Source: Sporopachydermia quercuum
Lineage: Eukaryota > Ascomycota > Sporopachydermiomycetes > Sporopachydermiales > Sporopachydermiaceae
Assembly: GCA_001599295.1 (NCBI GenBank)
Contig: BCGN01000004.1
Location: 4,138-68,137 of the forward strand
Length of the DNA stretch: 64,000 nt
Direction: 5' to 3'
Shown: positions 61,053 to 64,000 of the stretch, in pieces
Numbering within the stretch: the first letter of the stretch is position 1
Layout: every line of letters starts with the position of its first letter
Translations under genes and position numbers: made by a program
Notes under the pieces: generated by a model
What the model was told of the DNA's origin: nothing
Database searches by the model: none
Seen by the model: only the letters and a program-made list of their open reading frames with translations

Positions 61053-64000
61053 ATGACGAACCTACCTAACGGAAACCAAAACAGGACCTTGCCTGACTCC
61101 GTGAAAACAGCGCTGGAATATACAGCGCTGTCTTTAACTCCAACGCAAGATAGTACGTATTGATCAACCAGATTCCTGATTGCAATTGCCTAGAAGGAAG
61201 CTCATCCTGTGGTGCCCTTAAACCTAACCTAACACTAACGCTATCATCAACTTCTCTCTAGTTACAATTCTACCTTTTATTAAAGAGTTAGAGCCAAATT
61301 CAGATGTTGTATTAAGAGATATTACCAAACACTCTTCTGGGGTTAAAAGGATCATCAAGAATTCACCAACTAACGAGCAAGAAGCTATTGCGTCCAATCT
61401 ACTACACATATTTCAACATACATCTCCAGTTCAAATCAACGTAGTGAAATCACAACTACCTGATGATCCTAACTTTCAAGCATTGGGAATTGCCCAGCAA
61501 TTGACTCCTTTTGCCAGATCAATGCTACCGTCAATTCTATCGAACTACTCCACCGCATCTCAACCTATTATCCCAACCAAATCAGGTTCAGCATCGGCAA
61601 CGTCTGACAGAGTATCCAATGGCATTGAAACGAATAACAGCAGTCCAAGCAAAAGGAAGGATACATCTAACAATAAAAGGAAATCGGGTCATCAGAGTTT
61701 GGAATCATCTACTAAGGTGAAAAGGAAATCGTTACAACGAGGTGACAATCCACAAGAAACAAGAGAAAGAGATATCAGACAGCTGCTGCAAGAAATAGAA
61801 ACAATTCAAACAGCTGAAAAGCCTTCTTCAAATGGAGCAGCCACTGCCGAATACTCACCGTATACTTCTCGTGTGTTTTTCCCTTATGTTTATAACGATA
61901 CTGTGGGAAATCTATTGAGCAACTCCCTATTGCTTTCTCTTGATGATATTTTACGCAGAGTATGCCAAACTACTCAGTTTTCATCTATCGACTGGAGATA
62001 TGTCACCTTCCTACAGGATTTTTGCTTGAGGTCTCTAACGAACGCCAGCCAGATTCCCTGGGACGATTTGATATCAACAGACAACGAGGACGTTCTACGA
62101 GAGGTAGAGGTAGTTGTAAATGGTCTACGAGCATCATGTGTGTTGCTAAGGATATTTCTGAGTTCTAGAACGGAAAAACAAGTTTTTATGGATGAATATG
62201 TAAAAGCTATGATTGACTATGTGTTTGCTATAACAGAATCGTTCTTCATCCCAATTATCACCAAACCTAAATCAGACCTCGGCCGGTTTATTACTACGAA
62301 AGAACTACGAATGGCAATCATATCAGATTTTGCAAAACTGCTGGATCAGTTGAAAGAATTCTGCTTGAGAGATGAAGTTGACGATATGGCTATCACAAAG
62401 CTTGAGTACACGTCGTTGATGATCATTTTCGCTGACACGTCTGTCAAAGACAAAGATTCAGCGTTGGGTTCTGCTAATGTTGATAGACTGAAATTCTCCA
62501 TGCAGGAGCTTTTATTCAATGTATTCTCGTCTAAAGAAGACCAAAGAGTGTTCCTGTTGACAGAGATTCTGACCAGTTTAGAGAAACTTCCTGAAGGAAA
62601 ACTGAACGCTAGGAATTTTCGTATTCCCAGCGGGGAGAACGTTCAATTAGTGTCATTCCTTTTAATGCGTTTAGTCCATTCTGTTGCTAAAGTTCAAAGA
62701 GTTGATTTCTCGATAGGAGCCCAACCTGATAAAGACTCTGATTTGCGATCTTTATCTCAGACTGGATCTACAGGTGAAGAAATGGCCCTGGAATTGTTGA
62801 AATTTGAATCAGTATGCAGCAAATCAGAAGCAGAGGCAACGGAGTTCGCTAATCAGGTATTCAGCTTCATACTGGAAAAGCTACTGAACCCAAACCCTGG
62901 AGAACATAAATATAAACGGATTCTTGACCTGCTAGTTGAGGATTTCCTAACTCTACTGCCGTATCCCGAGTGGGCTGCTTCAGAGACCCTACTATTATCT
63001 CTAATGAGAGCTTTAATGAACCTAACAGATATAGGACCTAGCGATGAAAATAAAACTCATGTGAACGTTAATATGCAGGCATATGCATTGGAATTGATGG
63101 GAAATATTGGTTACAGGTTAGTAGCATTGAAGAAGAATCTCCCGGTTATTGAGATTAATGTCAACGTATCATTTGAAGATTTTTCCTCAATTCAAAGAGC
63201 AGTTAATAATATCCTGCAGTACCTTCAATGGCAGAGCACAACTTCTCAACCAGCAGCTGAAGCATTATCGTTTTGTTTCTGTAAATGGGCCAATACAATC
63301 TGCCATTTATTAGAATCATCTGATAATATTACAGAAGGTGCTGTTGCTGATGCTGTACCGGCAGAGTTCCAGAAATTCAACTCTTATGTAATAGAAGGTG
63401 TCTGGCATTCTCAAATTGAATCCAGGCTCAATAATAACGAGGCCACTATTGCTGATATCGAGAAAAGTGCTAAAGAATGCTATGCTACGTTTTTAAGATC
63501 AAGGCCTTTGCTGAAAACCTATGATCAGTTCCTCAATCTAATAGTGAGATCATTAAACCATCCAAAAATTAAATCTCGTAGTAAAGCTATTAGGACATTA
63601 TCTCAACTAATCATCAGAGACAACTCCTTATTTACGCACCCTGAAATCCAGGCCTCGATTATTGGAAAACTACATGATTTATCACCTTTGGTTCGTGATA
63701 GTGCCTTAGATCTAATAGGCACATACATTGCCAGAGATAAGAAATTTATAGACACTTTAGCTCAGGCAGTATGTGAAAGAAGCAATGACACCAGCATTGG
63801 AGTAAGAAAAAGAGCATTGAGAATCATAAAAGATATGTTCAATGAGTCGGAGGGTATTCCACTGAAAGTGGAAATGACTTCCTCTTTACTTAAACGGTTA
63901 GGAGATGAAGAAGATACAGTGGCCGATCTGGCACGTGACACACTGATCCATCTGCTGTTTCACGTGATCTATACTGTTAATGTCACAGATGGAGACGTCA
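61053..64000 (+). CDS. SCC2: cohesin loader Scc2/NIPBL, 3' end off window
   Basis: Exon 1 is 61053-61152 (ATG ACG AAC ...), the intron 61153-61261 has donor GTACGT and acceptor CTAG with several CTAAC branch-like sites, and exon 2 runs from 61262 to the right edge in one frame, joining as ...QDI-TILPFIKELE. About 946 residues are visible of a family usually near 1500. A basic, low-complexity N-terminal region (SKRKDTSNNKRKSG) and a Scc4-binding-type N-terminus lead into HEAT repeats; the visible C-terminal part (LLKTYDQFLNLIVRSLNHPK, SRSKAIRTLSQLI, LSPLVRDSALDLIGTYI, RKRALRIIKDMF) is characteristic of Scc2/Mis4/NIPBL. It loads cohesin onto chromosomes with Scc4. Two CACGTG sequences fall inside the coding region near 63933 and 63962. 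Confidence 0.88.

Overview
This window looks like nuclear DNA from a budding yeast (Saccharomycotina) outside the Saccharomyces lineage. It is AT-rich and most genes are single-exon, but SEC6 has six exons, a CENP-Q-like gene has four and SCC2 has at least two. All use GT..AG junctions with donors such as GTACGT, GTAAGT and GTATGT. The standard code gives sensible proteins throughout. TGA and TAG end genes, and CTG falls at leucine-type positions (for example the W-L-I-T stretch of RRN7), so I see no sign of a CUG-Ser or TGA-Trp code. About 65 isolated N bases are present; they do not shift frames and look like ambiguous or heterozygous positions.

Left third (1-29 kb) is accessory, subtelomere-like DNA. 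It starts with a truncated secreted Ser/Thr repeat protein, diverged dispersed repeats and an orphan membrane protein. Then comes a metabolic island: a Zn2Cys6 regulator, an Fe(II)/2-oxoglutarate dioxygenase, an SVOP-like major facilitator, a decayed AYT1/TRI101-type acyltransferase and an NAD(P)-binding protein. The regulator, dioxygenase and transporter are visibly richer in GC than their surroundings. Next is a divergent SOA1-like transporter / JLP1-like sulfonate dioxygenase pair, with two Cbf1-type TCACGTG boxes on the JLP1 side, which reads as a sulfonate-sulfur module. AIM6 closes this part.

The right part (30-64 kb) is core genome: SEC6 (exocyst) divergent from a CENP-Q/Fta7-like gene, PBP1 (ataxin-2), RRN7 (Pol I core factor), a DIP5-type amino-acid permease, SFC1 (succinate-fumarate carrier), a TDG/MUG-family DNA glycosylase convergent with a twin-CX9C protein, a HAD 'Swiss Army Knife' protein, an acidic protein of unknown role, a PXA-domain protein (NVJ3-like) and the 5' two-thirds or so of SCC2 (cohesin loader), cut by the right edge.

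I saw no rRNA, convincing tRNA, CRISPR array or point centromere. Several TTG- or GTG-initiated open frames were trimmed to the first plausible ATG or replaced by spliced models. The most interesting items are the island with one decaying member, the sulfonate pair with its regulatory boxes, the micro-exon structure of SEC6, the DNA glycosylase and the dispersed repeat families.
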